Shown piece after piece: positions 11,830 to 24,339 of a DNA stretch of 64,000 nucleotides (positions are counted from its first letter, which is position 1; the number at the start of each line of letters is the position of its first letter). The notes under the pieces were generated by a model. That model saw nothing but the letters and a program-made list of their open reading frames with translations, was not told where the DNA came from and searched no databases. The translations under genes and the position numbers were made by a program. The DNA comes from Pagrus major (taxonomy: Eukaryota > Chordata > Actinopteri > Spariformes > Sparidae), in the NCBI RefSeq assembly GCF_040436345.1, contig NC_133235.1, positions 17,508,660 to 17,572,659 on the forward strand, in the 5' to 3' direction.

Positions 11830-12355
11830 GTGTGTAAAAAGTGCCCCAAAGTCATATGTGAGTAAAAGTAAAGGTAATGTGTTAAAACATTACATTGGTA
11901 AAAGTGAAAGTCACCTCTGCAACCCTAAAGTATCTGGTATTTAATGTACTTCAGTATCAAAAGTAGGTTTCTCGCAATTAAAGTAATTAAGTATCAAAAG
12001 TACAAGTAAAAGTAAAAAATTATACATATACTGTATATAAACATGTATGTATATATTGTATACTATGAGTCAACTGATATTCAGCATAATGGAATCACTG
12101 AATTTTGTTTATCTGATTGTCGATTAAATAGATTAATTTATAAAAATGTTCTACTTTAGCTCAGATGCAGCAAAATAACTAGTAACTAAAGTCATCACAT
12201 GAATGTATTTGAGTAAAAAGTACAATATTTGCCACCCTAAATGTAGTGTAGTGTAGTGTAGTGGTATAAGTAGCAGAAAATGGAAAGACTCAAGTAAAGT
12301 ACAAGTGTGCTTAAGTGCAGTACTTGAGTAAATGTACTTAGTTACATTCCATCAC
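11830..12355. repeat. AAGTAC-family palindromic repeat, diverged copy
   Basis: Dense AGTAAAAGT/AAGTACTT words, with 'aactagtaactaaagtc' in the middle and 'gagtaaatgtacttagttac' near the right end followed by 'ccatcactgtg', as in the better preserved copy at 26376-26913. Includes a short (TAGTG)n run at 12242-12262. Confidence 0.6.
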
Positions 12356-12419
12356 TGTGTATATGCAAAGTTTGACACTAGAACGCTGTTTTCACATTCA
12401 CTGAAAGTGTCAATTTTCT

Positions 12420-12730
12420 CTGTGCTCATTAAAAATGTATTTTAAAAAGGCAAGCCTACAAACATGGTTTGTGACATCACATATATTCAACTTACAAAAT
12501 GTAATGAGAAATGTTAGGAAACTTGACTATGTCACAGCAAGAAGTTACCCTGGTTACGTTGCATTGTGGGTAGGCACCAGGTTTTAAAAAGGAAGAAGAA
12601 TGTGTGAAACAAAAAAGGTGATATCTGTGTAAGTGACTGCAATGCTAGACCAGTGGACTGCTTTTCAAAACTTGGTGCCTACATTACCCACAATGCAACT
12701 TAGCCACTGGGTGACAGCACTGGGGGGGAT
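12420..12730. repeat. Dispersed repeat with inverted arms 12556-12600 / 12660-12705
   Basis: 'gttgcattgtgggtaggcac' on the left is the reverse complement, with a small indel, of 'gtgcctacattacccacaatgcaac' on the right; the arms can pair. The upstream portion ('aggcaagcctacaaacatgg', 'tgacatcaca') recurs in diverged form at 24100-24165. Likely a non-autonomous element. Confidence 0.55.
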
Positions 12731-14271
12731 TTGTCAGATTACATGCAGCTTCCTCTGGAGCCACTCCCCAAGACCTGTAAACACACTTTAATGTGTAAGA
12801 TTTGTGGAGTTACCCTTTAAATAACACATATTTGCATAATCATAGATTCAGCATTTTTTAATGAGGGTAAAGGAATAGATGTACTTCAAGGATTTTAACA
12901 AGAAAACAGTTTCTGGAGGGAATCTTCAGTCAGTCATTTATGAGTAAAAATGTAAAAGTTTCTAAAAAGTTTCTAAAAGTAAAGAACAAGATATAGTCGT
13001 CATATGAATTACTCACAGTGAAGTGTAGTGTCTGTAAAGAGCAGTTCTTGCCCCATTATTTATTCACATGAGAAACAAAGCAGGAACAGACATCAGAGAC
13101 AAGGATTTACACAAGTGCCCCATTGTTCATTCTTAAAAAAGAATTCTTACATTTTCTCAGTGATACTACATGTTATTCAGCAATTGCTGCCATGTTTTTA
13201 ATAATAACGTTTATTCATGTGAAATCTTTAATACCTCCAGTAAAAAATTAACACGTTACACTAAAGACATGTGAAATAATGGGAAAACTGACTGAAAAGA
13301 AGAAAAAGTAAACTAAGGGAAGAAAAACTGCTGCTGGTAGGTGAGGTACATCAGAGAGAACATAATAAGGGGAATTCGGTACGTCAATAAAGCAGATAAT
13401 GAGAGAAAGTCAAAAAACAAAATGTATTTCTCAGAGCTTGTTGGAAATAATCTGTCACACGACAGTTTCAAGGACAACCCAGATAATGTGTTGTTACAGA
13501 GACATGTTGAAAAGTAGGATAATATAAAAGAATGGAAACAGGGAAAACACAAAGTGTCTGTGTTTATGTGCCATCTAAGAGAATCATTTCACTGTCATCT
13601 ACACCACAACAACAGCCAAATCCCACTGTGTTGTATGAAAAATAAATGAAATCCTCTCTTTTTCTGCCATCGTCCACCAGCAGTTGGCTGCAGCGAGAAA
13701 AATGCTTTCCCTAAAAGAGCTTTTGGATGATGAACATCAGATTCACTCAACTCTTGAGATGAGTGCAGCTTTTTGCAGTCGCCATTTTAGCGAACATCAA
13801 CACTGTTTTGAGGGATTTTTAGGATTGTGATTAATGCTTAATTTGTGTTACATTTCTGTGAGAAAAAATAAATTACGATCATTAAGATGTGTCATAATGA
13901 GTGGAACATTTTGTGTGTTCACATTAGTAAAAGTAGCACAATTAAGTATACTTAAAACCAAATCAGTGTGCAGACTAAAAACATTAGTTTTCCAATGCAT
14001 AAAGGAAATGAAGGTCAGGTGTGGAGGCGGTAATCACAGCTGCCAAAATGTCAAATCAATTGCAAATGGTGCATGAGAGAGATGTCAGAAAACAAAACAC
14101 AATAATGGAATAATGAAAGACCAATTTGCTTTTATTTGTGAAGATGAATTGGTCACACATCACTTCCTGTTTGTATAAAACTGTAAAATATTGATTTCTT
14201 GTTTGCTACCTGCAAAAACAGTAAAGATTATATATTATATTTTCCACACAGTTGCTTTGTAGGGTGGAAGT
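12731..14271. other. Intergenic, nothing recognised
   Basis: AT-rich sequence with no exon-like signal or recognisable repeat. Confidence 0.45.
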
Positions 14272-14420
14272 TAAGGCTGCAATGATTAGCCCAATAATCG
14301 ATTAGTCAATCAACAGAAAATCGGCAACTATTTTCATAATCATTTGAGTCTGAAAACACACAACACAACAACATTTCACAAAACAACAGTTTTTTCTTGT
14401 GTTTATGAACCAAACAATCT
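14272..14420. repeat. Fragment of GGGCTGCAAC-type hAT MITE
   Basis: 'aaggctgcaatgattagccc', 'cgattagtcaatcaacag' and 'actattttcataatc' are the diagnostic end words of the fish MITE family also seen at 34285-34600. Confidence 0.55.
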
Positions 14421-15517
14421 AGAAAATAATTGACATTAAGCGATTCTGACACAGCTGTGATACACATTACTGTATGTATCAGGGTATTTTATGTTTATCA
14501 GAGTTGTTGGTGAAACTTTCTGCAGAATCACTGAGTTCAGAAAAACTCAGCCAAGACTTTAATATAAGAGTAAGATATTCAGCATTTCAAGAAAAACTTT
14601 GTGTGAACTCCTCTGAACCGATCATTCCAGGATGCTTATTTTCATACTTTCAAACTGAAACTCTTATTTTGGAGCGAGACAGATCAAACTCACTCATTAT
14701 AATTAGCTCCTCTGCGTTTCCTGTGTGACACCACTCGGGCCACGGAGGCGCAGGGAGAGGCTGTGCAGCCGAACTGACAGCTTGGTATGCACAAGTGTCA
14801 CTGACTCCTGCCAACCCCTCTGAGGGTCAAAGGTCGCCCAGCCATTTTCACAGATGTTGTTTTTTTTCCTCTAAAAGCAACTGGATATCTACTGATCCTG
14901 CTGAGAGTCCAGGACACCGAGGTAACTGTGTTACACATTCTGCAGCTGCTCACAAACTAAATGAGCTTGCATGTAGAACATTGTTAAATCTCCTTCATTA
15001 TTTAATCAAGCAGGCATGAAATTGATTGAAATGATATCATGCGCCTCTGAAATAGATTAAAAATTCTCAACATGATCAATAGGTGGCACTCATGATCCTT
15101 GACAGTTTTGCAAAGTCATCTGTTTACAGGCATAAATAATTGCTGTGATTACAAACACGCTTTTTTATTCACTAGTTTTCACATTTTTGGCCCTCTTTCA
15201 TTCATCATTGTCAAGTATGTTTGTAAAATGTTGCAGTGATATCTGTTATATCCTAAATAATGAAACAAAACTTTACTCATCAAACATAAAAATCATGTTG
15301 CTCAGCTTTAATAGATGTTATTTTGAACAACCCTGCTGAGTGAAACAACCTTTTCTGCCACTGAAACATTGCCCATCCTTGTCCTTCATTCGCATTCTTG
15401 GCTGCTGAAGCTCTTATTCAGTCATTTATCACCTCCAGATTTGATTAATGCAACAGCACCCTCTACGGCACATCCTCCAAAGTCCTGCAGCACATCCAAA
15501 AACCTGCAGCCTGAGTG
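14421..15517. other. Intergenic, nothing recognised
   Basis: No gene or repeat supported. The open frames are short and lack splice or composition support. Confidence 0.4.
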
Positions 15518-15538
15518 CTCTCTCTCTCTCTCTCCCTC

Positions 15539-15596
<58 letters not shown>
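15518..15596. repeat. (CT)n microsatellite
   Basis: About 79 bp of nearly pure CT dinucleotide with two CCC interruptions. The 165-codon plus-strand frame across it is a Ser/Leu translation of the repeat, not a gene. Confidence 0.95.
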
Positions 15597-15598
<2 letters not shown>

Positions 15599-16545
15599 TC
15601 TATTACATTACTCACTCACTCCAAAATGCCTGTTGGCTTTTCTCGCAGCAAAGGATACTGATCAATCCACTTCTCTCTACTTAAAGAGCTGGTCATCACG
15701 TAGCTCCTTTCCCATCTCTGTGGCCTTCTTAACAGTCTTATGCATTACTGGAGCTGATGCCAAATGTCCTGAACCTGACTGCAAGGACAGGAGACCTACA
15801 AATTTATCATTTCCCACCTTCAATCAAACTGTTACCAGCCCCTTTTTATGCTCTCACGGGCCATGACTGATTTGTCTAGCCATCTTTTGTGAATGTCAAC
15901 TTACATCCAAATGACAGATTGGATGGAATTGATCTGTAGTACCTCTCTGGTTCTTTTCATCTTCAATTGTATTGCTCGGTACACGTATTAGACACTAGCT
16001 GTAGGCCCCCTTCTTTTGTTTTTTGTTTTACAAAAATCGAAGCCTGCTAAATCATTTAGATTCCTACAGACAGACATGTTCGGACAACTTTTTACCCGTA
16101 GTCCCTACATTGCAACACAATATCTAAATTGTAACACAAATATCTGTGCTTCTTACTCCTTACATTTTTCAAAACAGGCTCATTACCTGAGTTTTCATGC
16201 ATTCAGTGCATATCACGCATGACAGATGTAGCATGACGAAACAAGATATAGCAAGACAGGAACAGACAGAGAGGGAGACTCGAATGGGGAGCAAATGCAT
16301 GTATCGGCAAAGACCCTGCAGCCCTCTGCCTGGATCTTCTTATCTTCTCAGTTTTTGCTGCTCGCAATGCTTTACTAACTCAAAATGACGGTATTTGACG
16401 TCGTTGGAATGAGACTCAACAATCTGTCTGGTGCATTTATGAACAGCTCGGACAATGATTCTACCTGTAATCTGAATTGAATTAATATGATGATGTGAGG
16501 TTCAGTTAGCTCTGAACAGAAATGGCCGGTAGAAATGTCTCTCGG
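15597..16545. other. Intergenic, nothing recognised
   Basis: No exon, RNA gene or clear repeat identified. Confidence 0.4.
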
Positions 16546-16549
16546 AGCA

Positions 16550-16632
16550 ATACTCTTTACTTTTGAGTACATTTAATAGTCTGTGCTTTCTTACTTCTAC
16601 TTGAATAAAGAATGTGTGTACTTTTGCCACCT
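16550..16632. repeat. AAGTAC-family repeat fragment
   Basis: 'ttacttttgagtacattta', 'cttacttctacttga' and 'tgtacttttgccacc' are family words seen in the larger copies. Confidence 0.5.
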
Positions 16633-16639
16633 CTGGCTA

Positions 16640-16835
16640 CCAGAGGAGCTAGTTGGTAACTCAAACTGTACAATTCAGTCAACAGAGGAGCGAAACATTT
16701 GTTCCCTCTAAATGTTCTAGCTCAGTGCTGTTCTTTGCTCTTTTCTTCAATTAAGAAAAAACTCTCCAGTTCTGATCTAATTGAAGCTATAGCAGCACCT
16801 ATGCTAACCTCTTGAGGAGCCACGCCCGAAGCTGT
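16640..16835 (-). pseudogene. Inverted copy of the helicase-bearing repeat
   Basis: The reverse complement of about 16730-16815 reads 'ggctcctcaagaggttag...aactggagag...agagcaaagaacagcact', matching 7917-8015 in the opposite direction. Only the N-terminal part of the helicase-like segment is present and it has no open frame. Two inverted copies about 9 kb apart. Confidence 0.5.
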
Positions 16836-16954
16836 CAGTAGTTCCTCCTAGAATTCTGATTGGTTAAACCACTGTTGTTCAGACACATGCACACAGCTCG
16901 AAGCCTGGAAAAATGCGGTTCTCACGATCACATGATTGCTGATCTTGCGAAGCT

Positions 16955-17245
16955 AAGTCATAAACCAGAGTCTGGAGAAGTTAAAATTCGGATCAGATGA
17001 TGGCACCAGTTGAAGAATTAAGCGATCAACAAAGTTATTAGAATTCCTCCTGAGAGGGACATCTATCCAATAGTTGTTGAGACATTTCACTCAAAACTGC
17101 GAATGTGAACATGCTGGCGCTAGAGGATCGTGAAAGATAGTAGGGTTCATCCTCTGGGAACCACAAAAGTACACATTTTCATGGAAATTCATGCAATAGT
17201 TGTTGGGATTTTTCATTCAGAATAAAAGTGGTGGACTAGAAAACA
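16955..17245. repeat. Dispersed repeat with paired 'caatagttgttg' units
   Basis: Two internal units, each with a 'tcctc...gggaacc/gggacat' segment followed by 'caatagttgttgaga' or 'caatagttgttggga' and a 'tttcactca/tttcattca' word, ending at 'gtggtggacta'. This is a familiar percomorph repeat structure; the degraded copy at 8262-8420 shares part. Confidence 0.55.
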
Positions 17246-18284
17246 CAACAGAACCAAAAAATACTCCTCTGCACGAGAATGCCGATAAAAAACATGTTTG
17301 AGTCCAGTAGAAAATTTGCATTTGTTGTAAATACATCAATCAGAGACATCAGTATCACAGAGTTAAGGGGCTCGTTGGACATCAGAGAGCAGTCAAAAGC
17401 GGTTTACCTCCAAACTCTTTCAGCCGTAGCTGCACATAATGGACAGTCATGCCTCTCGGAGCCAGCTAGCCCATTAGCCTGGGCTAATGCATCCAGGACT
17501 CCCCGCCATGCACTGCCCATCACTCGAGACTGGATCTGGTTTCACATAGAAGCCGCCTCATCTCCTTGTGCTCGGGGCAACTCTCGCTCCAAAACAACAA
17601 CCTCTGAGGAGAGAAAAGTTTGTTTTCTCTCTCGAACTAATAAGTTTGTGTACTTTGTAGCTATAGGTTGTAAGGTTAAGGAGAGGATATTAGGAATCTG
17701 TAATAATATTGAACATTTCAGAGGTTTTACAGACAGATATATTGGGGGTTATTACTAGTGTGTGCACATAAATAACACTCACATTTATAAAATGCAAAAT
17801 TTTTACATTGTATGCTCAATAACATGTATCAGATTGCTGTTTCTCCTCAAAATGTGATGTGGATATTGGCTCAATCAGAGGGTGAAATTGTTTTTGACCA
17901 TGCCTGTGATCTTGGGTTTCACAGCTCTGCTGTGCTAAATGGACCGGGTGCATTAGGGGCCGGAGAGGAGCACGCTGCAGAGTGCTCTTAAAAGGCGAGG
18001 GGAGAAAAACAACTCGAGACAGCCTCCCTGTTTCTTTCAGCCCCGCTGCCCTGCTGTGGAGGGACAGTGACATGTAGCAACCATGTATGGAAGCGCAGCG
18101 TATCGGGTTGCAGCCGTCAAATCAAAACAATCACCCTGATGGAGAGAGGGCAAAATGTACATGGAGGGGATGGTGACGGACATGAGGGCCCTCGTGTGAT
18201 GGAGGGTGAAAGTTTTCCACTTCCTCTACTTTGTTTCAACTGGACAGAGTTTGTAACACAAAGGAAACTGATTCTTTAGTAGTA
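17246..18284. other. Intergenic, nothing recognised
   Basis: A 159-codon plus-strand open frame at 17279-17758 is the longest here but has no recognisable domain, is repeat-flanked, and includes the GCTAGC/ATTAGC-type words of dispersed repeats, so I do not call it a gene. Confidence 0.4.
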
Positions 18285-18440
18285 TGCTTTGTAGTTATAA
18301 TACCACACAAAGAAAATACTTCAATACTCACAAAAGTCTTGCATTAAAACCTTACTTAAGTAAAAGTATGCAAGTTTTATCAGCAGAATGTACTGGAAGT
18401 ATCAAAAGTAAAGTAATACCAATGTACATTTAGTCCTGGC
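18285..18440. repeat. AAGTAC-family repeat fragment
   Basis: 'acttaagtaaaagtatgcaa' and 'gtactggaagtatcaaaag' are family words. Short and diverged. Confidence 0.5.
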
Positions 18441-19014
18441 TGCAGGAAAGTGTGTGTGAGACTCAAAAGAAACTACAGTGGCCGTGCTCATTATAATGAA
18501 CGAACATGTTAATTTATGTGCTTTAAAGACAACAGTGTTTATAGCACAGGACTAATCTATATCAGGCTTTGGCTTCACAGATTACACTTACAGGATCAAG
18601 TCATCGTTGGTTTGACTCTGCACCTGGGATTTGTTGATAATAAGAAAAATATAGAACAGCACCAGACTTATTTGTGTCTTATTTTGTGGGTATTTATTAT
18701 TTCATGAGCTACGTACAGCCTATCTTTGACATTTAAGACTGTTCCCACAAAATGGATTATCCGTGCTATCTGTAAATAGAAGTCATTAACAAAGCTTTTA
18801 AGGGTTTTAATTCCTCTCCCTGCACATTTCTTTCTATTGTAATTTTACCTAATTTGTCTGATTTAACCTTATGCATACTTTGATTCAATATTTAAATCAA
18901 CTCCCTCTACTTACTTTGGGATATAATGATTTATCAAGTGTTTTAATTTACTATTTAGCTTAATCTTATTTCATTGTGTATTAGTTCTGTCAGAGTGCCA
19001 AACAAGAGACCACT

Positions 19015-19200
19015 GTTCAGGACGCCGTTTCAACATTTGTCAGTAAACTTGTAAAACGAGATGTAAGGACATTTTCCAGCAAGGTTTGTGGTGAGAGCCA
19101 GGTAAGCTAAAAACATGATCTTTTTCTAACCCTAACCAAGTGGTTATTGTGCCTAAACCTAACCAGAGCACATGCACAACACTGTCACAATTTCTTAGGG
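19015..19200. repeat. Second copy of the CTAACCAAGTG repeat
   Basis: 'ctaaccctaaccaagtgg' then 'gcctaaacctaaccagagca' in the same order and spacing as at 2980-3035. Confidence 0.55.
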
Positions 19201-19796
19201 ATCTAATGCTTTACAAAATATTTGAAAGTACTATTTTACTTTCATTGTAAATATTTTCTCAGTTTGACATTAAAACATATAAAGCTACCTGTATTTGTCA
19301 TTAAGTGTTTGTTTCATTAAATCTGTGAGGTGTCAAAATAATTCTAATCAATATAACGTGTATCTCCTACATGATTGGGAGGGGAACTGGTTTGGTAAAC
19401 AGGAGGTTTTTCCCCTTTGTTCTCTTTGCTTTGTTGTGTTTATTATGCTCAGATATGTTTGTCCTAAGCACTAATAAAACGTGCTTTTGACTCAAAACTT
19501 GAACTAAAATCCTGGGCTGTTCCTGACTGAAAAATGATCCATCCTGCAGACAGTTCATTCTTTTATATTTGAGCTTATGTCTCCCTCTCACTCACAAACC
19601 ACATTTTCTCTCTTCCACCACAAGAAGGGTGACTCATCACGCTGAGGCAAATATGCCAATAGTGCGCGCTACCAGCAGGGTGTGTAAATTCCACACCTGT
19701 CCCATCATCCTCTTTCCCTCCTTGTCCTCCTCTCCCCTCCCTTCCTTTTTTGTGCCTTCTCTCTTTTCACACATGCTCCCCCCCTCGCTCACCCAC

Positions 19797-19934
19797 ACCT
19801 CACACTGAACAGCTTGAGGAGCAGAAAGCAGCGCTGTCTTGCTAAGAACATGCAACAGAAACCAGAGGAACCAGCGGAGAGAACGCTGAAGGCCTCGCTC
19901 TGTCTTGTCAGCCCGCTTTCTTACTTACAAACAG
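19797..19934 (+). other. Candidate orphan 5' exon with strong splice donor
   Basis: A locally GC-richer block ending at ACAG|GTAAGT (donor GT at 19935), a near-consensus donor. An ATG at 19850 opens a 28-codon frame that stays open into the donor. It follows a C/T-rich stretch like a promoter. If joined to the 5' UTR exon of myo9b at 28279 the frame would stop within about ten codons, so it would be a leader with an upstream ORF, not an N-terminal extension. It could equally be a lncRNA exon or chance. No partner exon was found before 27.7 kb. Confidence 0.25.
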
Positions 19935-21124
19935 GTAAGTTTACAACCATTACAAGCACTTTTATAATTAGATGCATGAGGGGTGGTAACTAAGCTCTTT
20001 GGTCAATAGAGGAGGAGTGATAAACATGTTGTTGGGATTTTACTGCAGTGCATCTTTTCTTATTTGGGAATATTTTTGCTGAAGATGACGCTGCTGAATT
20101 GCTTGTATCGACTGTTTTAAAGTGCTGCTCTTTCCTCCTGTTCCCCCTAAATTTCTGTATTTCTGTATCTTCCAATAACACCCACTATCTCTGAAATGTT
20201 TTGCCTGCTTTTCCCCTCCAGAAGCAACAGTTAACCTGAGTAGAACAAGCCTTGAAAAGTTGAATAAAGTGTTTAAAAGCGATAGGGGAGGTTTTGTTTA
20301 ATAATCCCAAAGATGGATCATCACACGTCTTCTCCACAGGAACACAAGGAGGTGGCGGGATGACAAAGGCTGCAGCTGCTTTTTCTTCTCCTGAAGCAGG
20401 GTGAAAAATGACATAATGGCTGTGGAGCTCAGGTAACTTCACTTGGACACTGATACCCTTGAAACTAATCCAACTCTTGGGTTGTGTTTACAAGATTTGT
20501 GCCGCTGCAAGAGTGTGAAATTCAAGTCTATCCGAGTGGGTTATGACAACAAAGAAGTGATGAGGAAAATGACAGAATCCACTAATTAATACTGGGATAA
20601 ATGTTATTATCTTGTAGTGTTGTTTACTAAGATTTATCCACTTAGAGGAGAGAATAATCTAAACATGATCACATGACGCTTGCAGGCAAATTTTGCCATG
20701 GAAAGAGGAGTAAATTGTAGAACACAAAAAAAACCACAATTCATGCAAACTTGTGAGTGCAGCATGAGGCTCCAGGTCGAGGCGGCGTGAACGTGAGAGC
20801 GAGTTGTTTTCCTACGAGCGGTGATGTCATGACACCACTCTTTGGGCGGACTAACAGTTTATCCTGAAAACTGAGCCCGTGTGTCCTGAGGCTCAGACAA
20901 ACTATCTGAGTACAAACGATGAAGGTAGAGACTCCTCACAGCTGCAGAGGGGAGGAATATACCCACCGTGTGAAATGAGAAAGTCAATATCTGCATTTAA
21001 ATGTTTATAAAACACCAAAGGATCATGTAAAATGCATACAGTTTACATCTTTCATGTAATGGACTGCACAGAGCTGGGGTCTGCGACTGGGCCTGATTTG
21101 ACCTAACACTGTTTTCTTCTTTAG
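19935..21124. other. Intergenic, nothing recognised
   Basis: No gene supported. A CpG-containing patch near 20775-20850 with 'gatgtcatgacaccactc' is a possible regulatory element, but only by composition. Confidence 0.35.
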
Positions 21125-21965
21125 TATTTACATCCAAGCTCAAATACTGTGCTTAAGTACAAAATAGTGGTACTTTACTTAAGTACTTCCATTTTCTTTC
21201 ACTTTCTATATCTACTCCACCCCGTTTCAGAGGTTAATATTCCACTTTTTGCTCCACTATATTTAGATAAAGCCAAGAAAATATGATGTATCATATACTC
21301 AAAGGAAAAGTTCACCAAAGAAATTTCAAATTCAGTCATTATGTACTCTGGAGCTTCACAGCAAAACAGCATTGCAGCGTTCGCCTTAACAACTGAAGAA
21401 GATGAGGACTTGTTTTAAATGAAAAAAACAAAAGAACCTAAAATGGCTCCATAATACAAGACTCTGGAAGCCCAGAGATCCCTAATCGATTTGAAATGAT
21501 GTTATTTACACCCTTTTTCTCAAGCAGAAATCTTCACTGTAGCTCCTGCACTAAAGCGGTAGAGTGCACCCTGTCTAAAGTGCGGCATAAGCTCTGCTGC
21601 TTGTCGAGGGTGTAAATGATGTCTTTTCAAATCAGTTTGGGATGTCGGGGATTCTGGAGACGTGGATTATCCTCGACGAGCTGTATGGAGATATTTTATG
21701 TTTTTCTCCATCTTCTTCAGTTGTTTAGGAGAATGCTGTAACGCTGTTTTGCTGGGAAGCTCCAGAAATGTTTTATGGATGGCAAAACTTCACCAGACTT
21801 TCCTTCGGCATGAAGGTGAGTAGATAATGACTGAATTTCACTTTTTGGGTGAACTTCAACATCAACACAACATTTTGAATGGAGGACTCTTACTTGTATT
21901 GGAGTATTTTTACTTTGACTTAAGTAAATGATCTCAGCAGTTGATTTGGGAACTGATGTGACCCG
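21125..21965. repeat. AAGTAC repeat split by an insertion (halves 21125-21300 and 21862-21965)
   Basis: The left half has 'tgcttaagtac', 'actttacttaagtactt' and 'tctactccacc'. The right half has 'gactcttacttgtattgg', 'agtatttttactttgact' and 'taagtaaatgatct'. Together they read as one family member interrupted by the inverted-repeat element at 21307-21856. Confidence 0.5.
21307..21856. mobile_element. Long inverted-repeat (fold-back) element
   Basis: The left end 'aaagttcacc' through 'ttcagtcattatgtactc' is mirrored at the right end by 'gagtagataatgactgaa' through 'gggtgaactt'. Inner segments also pair: 'atccctaatcgatttgaaatgatg' on the left against 'gatgtcttttcaaatcagtttgggat' on the right. 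The whole 550 bp folds back on itself around a centre near 21580. No transposase is encoded. The termini resemble the AGTTCACC...TCATTATTTACTC ends of a widespread teleost inverted-repeat MITE. A related shorter copy lies at 54116-54444. Confidence 0.65.
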
Positions 21966-24039
21966 GTTTACTTTATTAACATGCATGTCATGAAAAGACT
22001 TTTCTGTTACTGCATTGAAATGAACAAAGTGCAGTCCACCTCTTTGGCCAACCACTCATCCTATGTCTCCACACCTCCTACAATTATATTAGTGGTCAGT
22101 GTAACATATAAGACGTATACAGTTTGTCTTTATGAGCACATTTCCTGTGTTTTCTTGTATATGTAATGATTTCTTTCCCCGCAGTTATCCTGGACTTCTC
22201 ATTTGAATAAGTCACAGCAAGAAAGCAGCAGCAGCAGACACTGTTACTTTTGCAGGACCGAGCATGATTGCAGCATCACTTAAATCCATTACGTCCATTC
22301 AAAATCTGTGTATTTTTATGAGTTGTGTAAAGATTTTCTGTCTTGCAGAATGAGACACACAAACCTCACATTCCCTGCTGTGAACGTCACTCTGGGATGA
22401 CTTTTCTGAAGGTGCAGAACTTAGCTCATTAGTGAGCATTGAACCAAACAGGAATTGTTCACAGTGGCTAAGTTCAGTGTCTGACATGAAAGAATGAGCT
22501 CCTGCATACCTGAGAGCTCCCGGCCGTCCCCAAATGGAGAGGGGAGGGAAGAAGGATGCATGGGTGAGAAAAAAAAAACAGACCACCTGTACTGTAAAAA
22601 AAGAGGAATGCTTTAAAAATCTTTGCATGTCCAGACAGCCTGTACAGTAGTCAGCCTCTCCTGATTTATGAGGGTTTTATTAAGAGGAAGAGGAAGAAGC
22701 GAGGGCAACAATGGAGGACACAAGGACACAAGACTCTATATTTCTAATTTTGGAAAAGATTGTTATATAAAGCTACAGATTTTCCAGGACAAAGATGATT
22801 TCAGTCAATAAAAACCATATCAATGTGTCAACTGTGGCCTCACTTTGCCTCACAGAGTTTAAAATAGAACCACAGCTTGTTAAATCTTGTGCTCTCAATC
22901 ACTTTTGGGAATATGTGTTAATGTGGACTTTTCCCAGTTGTATACTCCTGTGCCTACTGAACTGGATTCAGTGTGATTTTGCAGAACTGGCTCAGTCCAG
23001 CAGGAACAAGAGTGACACTTAAAATGACGCCAACAGCGCCAACGAGAACATCATCACACCCTCCTTTAAAATAATCATAAGGAACTCATCGTAAAATGAC
23101 CAAAAACATGTTCATCACGGCACTCAGCAGCATGTAATTTTGGAGTCAGGAGTGATGAATTTGCGATTTGGACACAAAGAAATGATGTGTGTGTCTGTGT
23201 GTACCTGTGTGTGTCCTAATTTGTCTCCCTGTGTGGGTGAGTCTGGCTGCCTCTGCAGGTAGTCGTTATCAACAGCAGCTGATTTGTGCTGAGTAACACT
23301 TTACTCTCTTCATTCCTCACACCGTAATAAGCTGTCAGAGTGTCTGCGAGCCTCCTCACTAAATTGGGATACACCGGCTCAACGCCTCTGCGGCCATTAT
23401 ATAGCTGAATGGACAGGCACTGCATTAGCATAAGCAAAACTGATCATCCTAAGACATGTTATTGATTTTGGATGTCCTCAGTTGTCGGGGTGCCGCATGA
23501 ACAATTACTTTTCACCTTGGGCCATTTTCCTGGTGGTCTCATCAGTTTTAAAATTCTGCAGATGTGTGAAAATCTTAATATAGCCTTGCTCTCAAAAAGA
23601 AAAAATACATTGTTGAATTCACTGCTGTTACAGACTGTATCTGTGCCACCAAACTAAATCCATGCTGAGGAAGCATTATATACAGACCAGACTGTGCTGA
23701 TTTCATCATTATCTTTTCTCACGTGAAGATGCAGAGTCCATCTCAAACGTGCACAGATTCTACTTTCTCTGTCTGTTCTTTCTTTCTTGTGTGAATATGT
23801 CAAAAACTGAGCCATCAAGAAGATTGAAGTGCCTGCACTCGTGATAAAATCCTCAAAGTATCAGCAGCCATTTCTCCAGCTCTTACAGGCTTATTTTGTG
23901 TTGTTTTGTGAATTTCACCTAAGCTCAATTATTTCTGGTATCCGCCTGGTGCTTACATCTTTATTTCTGTGTTTTTGTCCTTTTAATGTAATTATTTCGA
24001 TTACTTTAATTTGCATTCAAATGTTATGCTGCATTTCCT
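21966..24039. other. Intergenic, nothing recognised
   Basis: No exon or clear repeat supported. A short (TG)n-like patch occurs near 23190. Confidence 0.4.
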
Positions 24040-24270
24040 CTTTAAAGTCCCCCTCCAGTCCAAAAACGTGTTATTCTTCTCGTTCCTTCTGTTGAATGTT
24101 TGAATTTTAAGAGGCCAGCCTAAAGGCATTATGTGTGACATCATAAATAGTTTGGAAGCCAATCCCAGTCCAGTATTAGCCTACTTAATGAAGGTTGGAT
24201 GATCAAAACATGGTATATAATAAAGCTGGTAAAGCTGATAAATAGCCACATTTAGACTACAGAGGTTGAG
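24040..24270. repeat. Diverged copy of the repeat at 12420
   Basis: 'tttaaagtccccctccagtc', 'aagaggccagcctaaagg' and 'gtgacatcataaatag' match a common fish repeat; the middle resembles 12445-12490. Confidence 0.45.
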
Positions 24271-24339
24271 ACCAGGGGTGCAAATCCTCCCTGTAGCTTT
24301 TGCTGCATGGTGTAAAATTTGGCCGTCATAAAAACTTTC

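Noticed and set aside
15369..15866. 165-codon plus-strand open frame
   Set aside because: Spans the CT microsatellite; low-complexity and without splice or domain support.
17279..17758. 159-codon plus-strand open frame
   Set aside because: No recognisable domain, repeat-derived words, and no splice or promoter signals.
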